Source of the DNA: G963667675 sp964291545
GTDB lineage: Bacteria; Chloroflexota; Dehalococcoidia; Lucifugimonadales; UBA3495
Length of the DNA: 64,000 bases
Reading direction: 5' to 3'
NCBI GenBank assembly: GCA_964291545.2
Contig: OZ219861.1
Location: 1,116,001-1,180,000, forward strand
In this document: piece after piece, positions 25,316-33,285 of the stretch
Numbering within the stretch: position 1 is the first letter of the stretch
How the letters are laid out: every line of letters begins with the position of its first letter
The notes under the pieces: model-generated
The model's database searches: none
Seen by the model: the letters and a program-made list of their open reading frames with translations, nothing else
What the model was told of the DNA's origin: nothing
Made by a program: the position numbers and the translations under genes

Positions 25316-25842
25316 TTAGAGCCATGGGGCCTCAGTGGCCGGTTTTTAGATTCGGCAGGGGTGAGACCTGCCTGTAGACAGCATACGAAGGGGGTGTGGG
25401 GGTGCGCAAGCGCGAAATGTCAGTAGTTTTAGGGGTGGGGATTGGCTGTCGACGAGGTTGTTGCTGCACACGCGCCGGCTGTCCGTTCGTCCTGAGGGAA
25501 ATCGAAGGGCGCACGGACAGCCTAGCTGGGTCCAGGCGGACGCGGTGAGACGGGGGGGGCGGAACGGGGGCGGCCTAGTCACAACCTAGAAGTCGTCGGC
25601 TCCGGTTTGCCTGAGGACAGGCTCAAGGCGAACGGTTGGGGAGCAGGGACGGTCGAGGAGGATATTGGTGGTTGTGGAGGAGGGGCGACTGGTGGTGCAT
25701 ATGCTGGGAATGGCTTAAGGGCTTGCCTGACGCCCTTAGGGAAGTGCAAAGTTCCCTCGGTTAGCAGTCAATCCACAATCAAGGCCAGCGCCACCGCCAT
25801 GGCCAGCAATGCCAAGCCCAGCAGCACTCGTGGAGTCTTTGC
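25316..25842. other. 527-nt gap with palindromic repeats
   Basis: No gene recognised. It contains a 46-bp perfect-ended palindrome (25477-25522), a degenerate GAGGACAGGCTCAAGGCGAACGG repeat (about 25611-25633) and G-rich stretches (around 25548). On the minus strand, next to the 25843 gene, a TGA stop is followed in frame by a hydrophobic 24-codon stretch (25771-25842), described under findings. Confidence 0.6.
25477..25522. repeat. 46-bp palindromic repeat, copy A
   Basis: Ends GGCTGTCCG and CGGACAGCC are perfect 9-bp inverted repeats; the middle holds TCCTGAGGGAAATCGAAGG. A near-identical 46-bp element lies at 62502-62547, 37 kb away. It is probably a REP/MITE-like extragenic element that folds into a hairpin. 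Confidence 0.8.
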
Positions 25843-26979
25843 TCAGAATTCTTCCATCGGTGGCTCTGGGCATATGGCCTGGAGCTTGGCTGCTGCGGCT
25901 TCGTTAAACTCTCGCTGTTCGTCCGTCGGGTTATCTACCCGGTCCAACACAAATTCCCACCCGAATTGTCGTAATCCCTCCAAACGTAACCTGGCCAGTT
26001 CCTGGTCGCACCTGATCGTCTCGATGGCGAACTCTTGGCTAAACTCTTCTTTCGCCTCCTGGTATATCTGGGATATGGAGAAGAGTTGTTCATCCGTCAA
26101 ACAGAGAAACGTCGGCCCAAGGCCGAACACCGAGGCTGCACTGTAGTCCCGGCTGAGATCAGGGTCCTGGCTCAATTCCAGGAAGGATGCATACTTTTCC
26201 TCATTTAAGTCCCGGAAGCAGCCCAATTGGCCAGGCTTCAATTTGAACGGCAGATCATCGTCGGGTTCAAACACGCTGATTTCGCCGAACCTTTCAGGGG
26301 TGATGCACTCAAAAACCGGATGGTCCATGAATTCTGGATTAATGGTGGTCGGCAGCCCCCAATCGTCATGGCTGGCCGCCTGGCGCACACAAGCCATTTC
26401 TTCATCGGTGAGTCGCCCCCGGCCAACCTCCTTTGCAAAGAGCCGGACCTGTTGTTCTCTCTCCTCTGCTGCAGAGGGACATTTACTCATGCCAATCAAC
26501 AATGAGCCGACCACAGCGCTGTACCTGGTTTCGACATCAATGTACTCACCCAAGCTTGATTGTGACAGCTCAAAGTTCTCAAGGGTATCCTGAAGGCAGG
26601 CCTCGGTCTCGGCAGACAGTGGGCCAAAAACACCTTCCATCGTAAGCAGTACAAGCGTAAGGTCGTTCTTGGGGTCAATGCACTCCTCCCATACGCTTGA
26701 AACTGCAGCCACGACGTCAGCTAACGGCTCGCCCCAAGAATCGTTGTCCCAAGGAAGAATAACCACGCCTGACAACCCTTCGAGGGTGTCCATTTGTTGC
26801 ATAGTTGGATCCCTGTCCAAGCACTCTCGCTCGGCCGGGCTTAGCCCATCCAGCCAGGCGGCATGAGCCGGGTCCAGCGGCAATGAATCTTCTCCATTGC
26901 CCGCAAGGATGGCGCCTGCCGCCAACAGGGCGGCAAGCCCGACCAGCAGGGCCACAGATGCGATGCGCTTCTTTACCAT
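25843..26979 (-). CDS. Secreted or membrane-anchored protein of unknown function
   Basis: 378 residues when started at ATG 26979, where MVKKRIASVALLVGLAALLAAG forms a signal peptide or anchor (the longest quoted run is trimmed: KKRIASVALLVGLAALLAAG). The frame is open further upstream but no similarity or ribosome-binding site supports that. The mature part is acidic, Cys-containing and repetitive in style: segments such as LSPAERECLDRDPTM, AETEACLQDTLENF, TDEEMACVRQAASHDDW, GQLGCFRDLNEEKYA and CLTDEQLFSISQIYQ look like several copies of a ~40-70-residue unit with one Cys each. No known domain was recognised. It is extracytoplasmic by inference. GC is lower than in housekeeping neighbours. 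Confidence 0.6.
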   Translation of the reverse strand: MVKKRIASVALLVGLAALLAAGAILAGNGEDSLPLDPAHAAWLDGLSPAERECLDRDPTMQQMDTLEGLSGVVILPWDNDSWGEPLADVVAAVSSVWEECIDPKNDLTLVLLTMEGVFGPLSAETEACLQDTLENFELSQSSLGEYIDVETRYSAVVGSLLIGMSKCPSAAEEREQQVRLFAKEVGRGRLTDEEMACVRQAASHDDWGLPTTINPEFMDHPVFECITPERFGEISVFEPDDDLPFKLKPGQLGCFRDLNEEKYASFLELSQDPDLSRDYSAASVFGLGPTFLCLTDEQLFSISQIYQEAKEEFSQEFAIETIRCDQELARLRLEGLRQFGWEFVLDRVDNPTDEQREFNEAAAAKLQAICPEPPMEEF

Positions 26980-27067
26980 ACAACCCCCAAGCCGCACCCT
27001 TTCACCCGCCTGGATTGTAACAGCATTGCGGGCCTGGAGTTTGGTAATTCGCTCCCCTCCATTCCCA

Positions 27068-27096
27068 TTGACACGCAATCACCCGTGTGGTAGGTT
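27068..27096 (+). promoter_or_regulatory. Promoter of the T-box/ilvB transcript
   Basis: TTGACA (27068-27073), 17-bp spacer, TAGGTT (27091-27096) preceded by TGG as an extended -10. Transcription would begin near 27103, right where T-box stem I starts. The position agrees well with the riboswitch boundary. Confidence 0.6.
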
Positions 27097-27105
27097 TGTG
27101 CGAAA

Positions 27106-27376
27106 GGCTGTGATGGAGACGAGTAGGCAAGGGTAGGCGGAGAGCGAGCCTGGGTTGGTGTGAGCAGGCGCGTCGAACTTGTCCGAAGATCCCTCCGGAG
27201 CCGCCGGCTGAAGCCCTTCTAAACGAAGGCTGGGTAGGCCGAGACGGGGTCGTCGCCCGTTAGCAACGACGGGGCATGTTGGTGTCCTGCTAGAGAGGCC
27301 CGCCTGAGGCGGGCAAATAGGGTGGTACCGCGGGAATCATTGAGTCCCGTCCCTATAGAGGACGGGATTTTTCTTT
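27106..27376 (+). promoter_or_regulatory. T-box riboswitch, probable isoleucine specifier
   Basis: All main T-box parts are visible. Stem I has AGTA (27122-27125) opposite GAA (27185-27187) as the S-turn, closed by GGCAAG pairing with CTTGTCC. GAGAGCGAGCC and GGGTTGGTG lie in its upper part. The base helix GGAG (27115-27118) pairs with CTCC (27193-27196), leaving GAAGATCC as the specifier side, so the codon is best read as AUC (Ile, 27189-27191). The T-box AGGGTGGTACCGCG is at 27319-27332. The antiterminator pairs ATAGGG (27317-27322) with CCCTAT (27351-27356) and CGGGA with TCCCG. Uncharged tRNA binding should allow read-through into the downstream ilvB. Confidence 0.93.
27343..27376 (+). 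terminator. T-box-controlled intrinsic terminator
   Basis: Stem AGTCCCGTCC / GGACGGGATT (7 GC-rich pairs CCCGTCC / GGACGGG plus extension) around a 7-nt loop, followed by a U-rich run TTTTTCTTT. It shares bases with the antiterminator, so the two structures exclude each other. Confidence 0.92.
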
Positions 27377-27432
27377 GTCCAAACAGCGGCCCTCCCGAGG
27401 CTCTTCTCAGCAGGTTGAGCATCAGGGTGAGG

Positions 27433-27493
27433 CATCGCCTTCAGGGCGATGGGACATTCACAATAGATGGGGCCACTCTCCCAGCCCTGGGAG
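27433..27493 (+). promoter_or_regulatory. Two extra hairpins between the T-box terminator and ilvB
   Basis: CATCGCC / GGCGATG (27433-27439 with 27445-27451, 5-nt loop) and CTCCCA / TGGGAG (27478-27483 with 27488-27493) are perfect. Neither has a U-run. They lie in the 140-nt leader after the terminator and may affect mRNA stability or translation. Confidence 0.4.
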
Positions 27494-27516
27494 GGACGGA
27501 CCCCGCGGAGGCCGCC

Positions 27517-29232
27517 GTGAGTTCCAATTTTAAGTCCGGCAGGAAACTAAAGGGCGCCGAGATAATGTGCGAGAGCCTGCTGAGAGAGGGCGTCGACGTT
27601 ATCTTCGGCTATCCCGGCGGGGCGATATTGCCATTCTACGACGCTCTCTGGAGCTATCCCCAACTGCGCCACATCCTGGTGCGGCACGAACAGTCGTCGG
27701 CCCACGCCGCCGACGCTTACGCCAGGGTGACCGGCAGACCCGGGGTCTGCGTGGCGACTTCCGGACCCGGCGCCACCAACCTGGTCACCGGCATCATGGG
27801 GGCCAAGTCGGACTCGGTGCCCATGATCGCCATTACAGGGCAGGTGGCCAGGCCGGTAATGGGCACGGAAGCGTTCCAGGAATGCGACATCTGCTCCATC
27901 GCCGCCGCCTTCACCAAGAAGACCTACCTGGTCATGTCGCCCGGCGACCTGGCGACGATATTCCGGGAGGCCTTCTTCACGGCCCTGGACGGCCGGCCGG
28001 GGCCGGTGCTGATCGACGTGCCCCGGGACGTGCAGTTGGAGGAGACGGAAGTCGAATTCCCGGAGATACCTGAGCCCTGCGCCATCCTGGTCTCCGAGGA
28101 GACCCTGGCAGCGGTGCACGACGCCGCCAGGCTCATCGGCGAGGCCAGGCGTCCGGTCATCATAACGGGGCATGGAGTCCTCAGTTCGGGGGCCTCAGCC
28201 GAGGTGAAGGCCCTGGCCGAGACCACCGGCATCCCGGTAATCAGCACCCTGCTGGGGCTGAGCGGCTTTCCGGCCAACCATCCCCTGAACCTGGGGATGA
28301 TGGGGATGCACGGGATGTACTGGTCCAACATGGCTGTGGACCAGGCAGACGTGATAATCGGCCTGGGGATGCGGTTCGACGACCGGGTGACCGGCAAGGC
28401 TTCGACGTTCGCTCCCCACGCCCGGATAATTCACCTGGACATCGAGCCTTCGCAAGTCGGCCGGAACGTGCCCGTGGAAGTGCCGTTAGTCGGCGACGCC
28501 AAGGCGGTGCTGCAGGCGCTGCTGCCGCTGGTGAACTACGTGGACCGCCCGGAGTGGATGGGCTTCATCCGGGACCAGCGGCGGGACCATCCCTCGTTGG
28601 AGATACCCAAGTCGGATATCCTGCAGGCCCAGCAGGTCATGGCCGCCCTCAACGGTTTGATACAGGAGGACCCGGAAACGGTGGTGGTGACCGGGGTCGG
28701 CCAGCACCAGATGTGGGCCGCCCAGTTCCTGGACTTCAACAAGACCAACAGCTTCGTCTCATCGGGGGGACTGGGAGCCATGGGCTTCGAGCTGCCCGGC
28801 GCGCTGGGGGCGCAGGCGGCGAGGCCCGACGCAACCGTGTGGAGCATCGCCGGCGACGGCGGCTTCCAGATGACCCTGCAGGAACTGGCCACGGCCATGG
28901 AAGCCAAGCTGCCGGTGAAGGTGGCCCTGTTCAACAACGGCTACCTGGGCATGGTGCGGCAGTGGCAGGAGCTGTTCTTCGAGCAGCACCTGAAGGAGGT
29001 CCCCATTCCGGGCCCCGACTACGTCAAGCTGGCCAACGCCTACGACGTACCGGGCCTGCGGGTCACCGACCCGGAGGACGTGCTTCCGGCCCTGCGCCAG
29101 GCCCAGCAATATGACGGGCCGTTCCTGATAGAGTTCGTGGTGGAGCCGGTGGGCAACGTCTACCCCATGGTGCCTCCCGGCGGGTCGCTGGCCGACACGG
29201 TGGAAGACCCGTCGCTGTCGTCGGGCCGCTGA
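27517..29232 (+). CDS. ilvB: Acetolactate synthase large subunit, second copy
   Basis: 571-residue complete acetolactate synthase. The GTG at 27517 is chosen because it has GGAGG at 27507-27511. The frame continues upstream only through the riboswitch. The N-terminal domain has GAEIMCESLLREGVDVIFGYPGG (key part VDVIFGYPGG) and the catalytic Glu in RHEQSSAHAADAYAR near residue 62. The ThDP motif GDGGFQMT to FNNGYLGM is in the C-terminal domain. It is similar throughout to the copy at 3-1460. There is no ilvN next to it, and it is controlled by its own T-box. It may share IlvN from the first operon, or work as a catabolic or unregulated form; the family signatures favour a biosynthetic enzyme. 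Confidence 0.95.
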   Translation: MSSNFKSGRKLKGAEIMCESLLREGVDVIFGYPGGAILPFYDALWSYPQLRHILVRHEQSSAHAADAYARVTGRPGVCVATSGPGATNLVTGIMGAKSDSVPMIAITGQVARPVMGTEAFQECDICSIAAAFTKKTYLVMSPGDLATIFREAFFTALDGRPGPVLIDVPRDVQLEETEVEFPEIPEPCAILVSEETLAAVHDAARLIGEARRPVIITGHGVLSSGASAEVKALAETTGIPVISTLLGLSGFPANHPLNLGMMGMHGMYWSNMAVDQADVIIGLGMRFDDRVTGKASTFAPHARIIHLDIEPSQVGRNVPVEVPLVGDAKAVLQALLPLVNYVDRPEWMGFIRDQRRDHPSLEIPKSDILQAQQVMAALNGLIQEDPETVVVTGVGQHQMWAAQFLDFNKTNSFVSSGGLGAMGFELPGALGAQAARPDATVWSIAGDGGFQMTLQELATAMEAKLPVKVALFNNGYLGMVRQWQELFFEQHLKEVPIPGPDYVKLANAYDVPGLRVTDPEDVLPALRQAQQYDGPFLIEFVVEPVGNVYPMVPPGGSLADTVEDPSLSSGR

Positions 29233-29315
29233 GGCTTTGGGGTACTGAATCTCCTAACGTCACCGATGCCGGACAGCAGATTCGCCGCCGGTAGCCGCAG
29301 CCCCAGGAGGCTGAC

Positions 29316-29720
29316 GTGGTTAGGGTTCGAATCCAAGAGGCTTCGCGCAGGCTGAACGTCTCCCAGCGGACCATCAGGGAGTCCATACGCAGCGGAGAGT
29401 TGAAGGCATTCCGGGAGCGCGGCCCCCAGGGCGAGTACTGGGTCGTGGAGCTGCCGGAAGAGGGGTGGCTGGACCGGGACAAGAAGTCGTACTTGGAGTT
29501 GGACCGGCAACTGCCTTACTGGTGGTGGAACAACGAGGAAAAGACGGGTCAGGTCCACTACATCCAGGACCTGGGCATCGAGGAGATAGAGCCGGTATAC
29601 CTGTGCGGCCTGCGCGGCGAGAACATCTGGAGCGCAACGGGGCACTCGCCTGACGACCGGTGCGCCGAGTGCGTGGAAGCGGCCCTGGCCATGGAGCTGC
29701 CGCTGGAGCCGCCGCCCTAA
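29316..29720 (+). CDS. Small MerR/excisionase-type helix-turn-helix protein
   Basis: 134 residues. The N-terminus RIQEASRRLNVSQRTIRESI and RSGELKAFRERGPQG form a winged helix-turn-helix of the excisionase/HTH_17 type (residues about 4-40). The C-terminal half is acidic with Trp-rich YWWWNNEEK and two Cys (VYLCGLRG, DDRCAEC). Translation starts at GTG with AGGAGG 5 nt upstream. It sits 83 nt after ilvB and converges on fumC with 3 nt between stops. It may be a local regulator, but target unknown. Confidence 0.65.
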   Translation: MVRVRIQEASRRLNVSQRTIRESIRSGELKAFRERGPQGEYWVVELPEEGWLDRDKKSYLELDRQLPYWWWNNEEKTGQVHYIQDLGIEEIEPVYLCGLRGENIWSATGHSPDDRCAECVEAALAMELPLEPPP

Positions 29721-29723
29721 GGA

Positions 29724-31127
29724 CTAGCCCACGCCCGGCTGGGTCATAGCCTCGGGTTTCAGCAGGCGGTCAAGCTCCTCGTCGGACAGGTCGGTCTTCA
29801 GCTTGGCCACTTCCCGGATGGTCTGGCCGGTGGCGGCGGCTTCCTTGGCGATGGCCGCGGCGGCGTCGTAGCCGATGGCCGGCGACAGGGCGGTCCCCAG
29901 CATCAGTCCTCGCTCCACCATGTCCGGCCCAGTTGAAGTCGCCTGGATTCCGCTGACGCACTGGCGGGAGAAGTTGCCGGCCGAGGCCGCCAGCAGGGAG
30001 ACGGACTGGAGCAGATTGTAGGCGGCGACGGGCATCATGGTGTTCAACTCGAAGTAGCTTCCCTGGCCGGCCAGGGCCACCGCGGCGTCGTTGCCCACCA
30101 CGTGGGCCACCACTTGGACCACCGACTCGGAAATCACCGGGTTGACCTTGCCGGGCATTATGGAACTGCCCGGCTGCACCTCGGGCAGGGTAATCTCGCC
30201 CAGTCCAGCCCTGGGGCCGGAGGCGATGAAGCGGATGTCGTTGGCGACCTTGTGGAGGCTGACGGCGACGGTCTTGAGGATTCCGCTGGCCTCGACCACG
30301 GCGTCCAGGGTCGATTGGGCCTGGAAGTGGTTGCCCGTCTCCCGGACGCTGACGCCGGCTATCTCGCAAAGGGTCAGGCAGGTCTTGGAGGCGAACTCGG
30401 GGTGGGTGTTGACGCCGGTGCCCACGGCGGTGCCGCCCAGGGCCACCTCGGCCAAGGCCTCCTGCAGCCGTTCCAGGCGCAGCAGGCTGTACTCCACCTG
30501 CCCGGCGTAGCCCTGGAATTCCTGGCCCAGGCGGACGGGAGTGGCGTCCTGCAGGTGAGTGCGGCCCGTCTTGACGATGGGCCAGAACTCTTGGGACTTG
30601 CGTTGGAGCTCGGCCTTGAGGTCCTGCAGCGCCGGGACCAGGTCTTCGCGGACGGCCATCAACGCCGCCAGGTGTATGGCGGTGGGAATGACGTCGTTGG
30701 ACGACTGGCCCATGTTGACGTGGTCGTTGGGATGCACCAGCCGGGAGCCGGGCTCGGCCCCCATTATCTGCGAGGCCCGGTTGGCGATGACCTCGTTGGC
30801 GTTGGTGTTGGTGGAGGTGCCGGAGCCGGTCTGGAAGATGTCAAGGACGAAGTGCTGGTCCAGGAGGCCTTCGGCGACCTCTCCGGCGGCCGACACGATT
30901 GCTTCGGCTATGTCCTGGTCCAGTAGCCCCAGGGAAGCGTTGGTCCTGGCGGCGGCGAGCTTAATCAGTCCCAGGGCGCGGAGAAAGGTCCTGGGAAATC
31001 GAAGGTCGCTGATGGGGAAGTTGAGCACGGCCCGCATGGTGGATGCGCCGTACAAGGCGTCTTGAGGGACCTCCATGGACCCCATGGAATCTCTCTCAAT
31101 TCTCACGTTGCTCTTGGAATCGGACAT
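29724..31127 (-). CDS. fumC: Fumarate hydratase, class II
   Basis: Interconverts fumarate and malate in the citric acid cycle. The 467-residue product carries the fumarase/aspartase signature GSSIMPGKVNP (near residue 317), TGSGTSTNTNANEV (near 100) and HPNDHVNMGQSSND (near 132). The superfamily includes aspartase and argininosuccinate lyase, but the TGSGTSTN and HPNDHVN forms fit FumC. Full length. It is divergent from the 31380 gene. Confidence 0.92.
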   Translation of the reverse strand: MSDSKSNVRIERDSMGSMEVPQDALYGASTMRAVLNFPISDLRFPRTFLRALGLIKLAAARTNASLGLLDQDIAEAIVSAAGEVAEGLLDQHFVLDIFQTGSGTSTNTNANEVIANRASQIMGAEPGSRLVHPNDHVNMGQSSNDVIPTAIHLAALMAVREDLVPALQDLKAELQRKSQEFWPIVKTGRTHLQDATPVRLGQEFQGYAGQVEYSLLRLERLQEALAEVALGGTAVGTGVNTHPEFASKTCLTLCEIAGVSVRETGNHFQAQSTLDAVVEASGILKTVAVSLHKVANDIRFIASGPRAGLGEITLPEVQPGSSIMPGKVNPVISESVVQVVAHVVGNDAAVALAGQGSYFELNTMMPVAAYNLLQSVSLLAASAGNFSRQCVSGIQATSTGPDMVERGLMLGTALSPAIGYDAAAAIAKEAAATGQTIREVAKLKTDLSDEELDRLLKPEAMTQPGVG

Positions 31128-31379
31128 TCAATCACAATCCTGGCGGCGAATTGGCCCGGATACTGCGCGGCGCGTGGGCCGAAGGGGCCGGGAACCTATG
31201 TTGCCACCTGGGTAGATTTTTGGCAACCGGCGGGGCGGGGGCCATGTAGCACCAAATAGCCGTACCTGCTAAAATCCCCCAGTTAGGGGGAAGTGCATGG
31301 TTGCGTTTGCTTGCGGCGTCCATCCACCTGGAACAGTCTCGGGGCTACTTTCCGACGAAACCCCTGTAGGTGACGGCCT

Positions 31380-32054
31380 ATGACTGCTCCCCGCATTTGG
31401 GGCTGGCTGAGCCTGGCCTTGGTCATCCTGGTTGGGGCAGCAGTGGCGGTATGCGCACTGGACCCCGGGTTGTGGGAAGCCAAGGACGACGTCCAGGAGG
31501 CGTGCGACCAGATTGGAGACGATTACCAACTGACGACCGTGGTAACGCGTGACGGGGAAGGAAAGACCGTCAGGGACATCACGGTATCAGGGTCCGGTTC
31601 GCAGCAAATGGTTGCCACCTACGGGCCCGACAATGAAACTCTCGACGGGAAGTCTGAGCAGATACGGATTGACCAAGGCTCAGAGGGGGTTGCCCTCTAC
31701 GTGCGAGAAAGCCTGCCAGACGACCCGGATACCCTGGGGGACTGGGAACTACGAGAGGACACGACTGACGATACCAGCCTTCGGCCGTGCCTGAACCACC
31801 CGGAGTCCAAGGTGAGGCGGGTTGCTCCGCAACGCTACACGTGGCTGGAAGGCGTCGATGAAGACGAGGAAGACGAAGAAGAAATACAGGATGGGTCCGA
31901 GTTCGAACTTCAGCTAGACGAGGATGGGACCCCCCACCGGCTTATCGTCCTGGAGTATGTCTCAGGGGACCAGGTGAGCCGGACCGAGCACACCTACTCG
32001 AATATTGGGACGGACACCGCCATCACGGCGCCGGACGCGGGGGCTGGGCAGTAG
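31380..32054 (+). CDS. Exported protein of unknown function
   Basis: 224 residues with an N-terminal hydrophobic segment (WGWLSLALVILVGAAVAVCA, residues about 7-26) that may be a signal peptide or, given the Cys, a non-ideal lipoprotein signal. The mature part is strongly acidic (DEDEEDEEEIQD near residue 163) and rich in beta-type segments such as QQMVATYGPD and FELQLDEDGTPHRLIV. No known domain recognised. A GTAGGTGA sequence precedes the ATG. It is followed 60 nt later by a second exported unknown, which may be in the same transcript. Confidence 0.5.
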   Translation: MTAPRIWGWLSLALVILVGAAVAVCALDPGLWEAKDDVQEACDQIGDDYQLTTVVTRDGEGKTVRDITVSGSGSQQMVATYGPDNETLDGKSEQIRIDQGSEGVALYVRESLPDDPDTLGDWELREDTTDDTSLRPCLNHPESKVRRVAPQRYTWLEGVDEDEEDEEEIQDGSEFELQLDEDGTPHRLIVLEYVSGDQVSRTEHTYSNIGTDTAITAPDAGAGQ

Positions 32055-32114
32055 CTGGTGGGGTGGGGTTTGGGGTTCCCCTGGCCTGGGTGAGGGGAGC
32101 GAGCGCGGGTCTGG

Positions 32115-32705
32115 ATGAATATGAGGATTGGTAGGGGGGCGAGGCTGGCCCTACTCGGCTTGTTGGTGGGCGGCTTGATCGGGTGCGATGGCTCCGGTAC
32201 CTCAGGCATGCCCAAGGTGACTGAAGGCTTAGCAGCCGAAGTCCGTTCCTGTTTGCTTGACCCTGAATCATGTCCACCTGACTATCCCAGTACGACCAGT
32301 CGCTATACTGACGGGTCGATTCCCAGCCCGCCGATTACCATCACTTCTGAAGAACTGAGCCAGGTTTGCGACTCGCTGAAAGAGCATGATTGGGATATAG
32401 CGCCGGCACTGGAAGCGGAGGAACGGAATAGGCGAGAGCTAGCTATCTTGATGAGGAAGATGTCAACCATAGTCCTAGACCTCGGCTTTTCATACCGATG
32501 GCACGACCCGGAGTCCGAATCGTTTTCCGATGTTGACCGCTGGTTCCAATGGCTTGCTGAAAAGCGCGAAGGGCTATCGAGGAATGGGTCGACCACACCG
32601 ACGGCCAAGCAGGCGTTGGAAAAGTCTCTAGAACTGTCGGGGCTTGAGTCGGTCTCGATCTGGGAGCGAAACCGGCAGTTTCACCAACTAATCTGCAAAG
32701 GTTAA
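32115..32705 (+). CDS. Putative lipoprotein of unknown function
   Basis: 196 residues with a classic lipobox: after a basic start, LALLGLLVGGLIGC ends in Cys at about residue 24, followed by DGSG, which should direct it to the cytoplasmic membrane surface. The remainder is helical and charged, with two Cys (SCLLDPESCPPD). No known domain. A second ATG two codons in is an alternative start. GC content is lower than in mtaB or fumC. Confidence 0.55.
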   Translation: MNMRIGRGARLALLGLLVGGLIGCDGSGTSGMPKVTEGLAAEVRSCLLDPESCPPDYPSTTSRYTDGSIPSPPITITSEELSQVCDSLKEHDWDIAPALEAEERNRRELAILMRKMSTIVLDLGFSYRWHDPESESFSDVDRWFQWLAEKREGLSRNGSTTPTAKQALEKSLELSGLESVSIWERNRQFHQLICKG

Positions 32706-32794
32706 AGATATCCTCCTCGGAATCCTCCATCGCGGCGCCAACGCCGAGTGTAAGCCGTCAGCTAGCCAGGGTCCCGACTACCACATGCTAGAAT

Positions 32795-32814
32795 ACCTGG
32801 CATCTGTGCCAGGT
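32795..32814 (+). promoter_or_regulatory. Perfect 8-bp hairpin just before the HEPN-like gene
   Basis: ACCTGGCA / TGCCAGGT with a 4-nt loop (TCTG). It lies between a TAGAAT -10-like box (about 32789) and the ATG at 32825, and its 3' arm overlaps the AGGTGG ribosome-binding stretch, so folding could lower translation. Confidence 0.45.
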
Positions 32815-32824
32815 GGGTTGTCGT

Positions 32825-33229
32825 ATGCAGTTGGAACGCCCGAAAATCTTGCGGTACCGCAGCCGGAGCAGGCGGTTCTTGGAAGAAGCAGTCGCCCAGG
32901 CGCGGAGCGGCCGCTGGGGCAGCGCCGAGGACCTGATGTGGGGAAGTTTGACCCTTGCCGTGAAGGGTGTCGCCCTGAGCCGGGGGCTGGAGTTGGACGG
33001 CGATGAGGAGGTGCGAGAGTACGCCGCGCAGTTGGGCGGGGAGCTACGCGACCGGCGGATACGAGAGGCGTTTGGCCGGATAGCGGACTTTGCCCAAACC
33101 TCCGAGCGTACTCGGAGGTCCCGGTACGGCGCGGACCGGACTGCGGCGATGCTGGAAGACGTCGCAGCGGCTATAAAGCGGCTGTGGGACCTGGCGCCGA
33201 CGGATGAAGCGGAGGAAGAGCATTCCTGA
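32825..33229 (+). CDS. HEPN/PaREP1-like helical protein
   Basis: 134 residues. The segment RRFLEEAVAQARSGRWGSAEDLMWGSLTLAVKGVALSRG (quoted core: GSAEDLMWGSLTLAVKGVAL) is typical of PaREP1/HEPN-type small helical proteins, some of which are toxin-like RNases or nucleotide-binding. The family RX4-6H catalytic motif is not visible. ATG at 32825 is preferred over an upstream GTG (32813) because AGGTGG precedes it at 8 nt. No antitoxin-like partner is adjacent; mtaB follows on the same strand. Confidence 0.5.
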   Translation: MQLERPKILRYRSRSRRFLEEAVAQARSGRWGSAEDLMWGSLTLAVKGVALSRGLELDGDEEVREYAAQLGGELRDRRIREAFGRIADFAQTSERTRRSRYGADRTAAMLEDVAAAIKRLWDLAPTDEAEEEHS

Positions 33230-33285
33230 GATTGGGGAGGCGGCGCTTACACCGGCTTGCCAGCGGAGCAAGGCTTGATTAAACC

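Noticed and set aside
25840..25846. Second selenocysteine codon at the end of the 25843 gene
   Set aside because: No stable hairpin was found just after the TGA, and no known catalytic residue would sit there. The hydrophobic tail is reported only as an observation.
27322..27516. Upstream in-frame start for the second ilvB
   Set aside because: The extension lies within the T-box terminator and has no family similarity; GTG 27517 has a GGAGG ribosome-binding site.
29316..29345. Possible tRNA T-arm (GGTTCGAATCC)
   Set aside because: No matching acceptor, D or anticodon arms can be formed around it, and it lies at the start of a well-supported coding frame.
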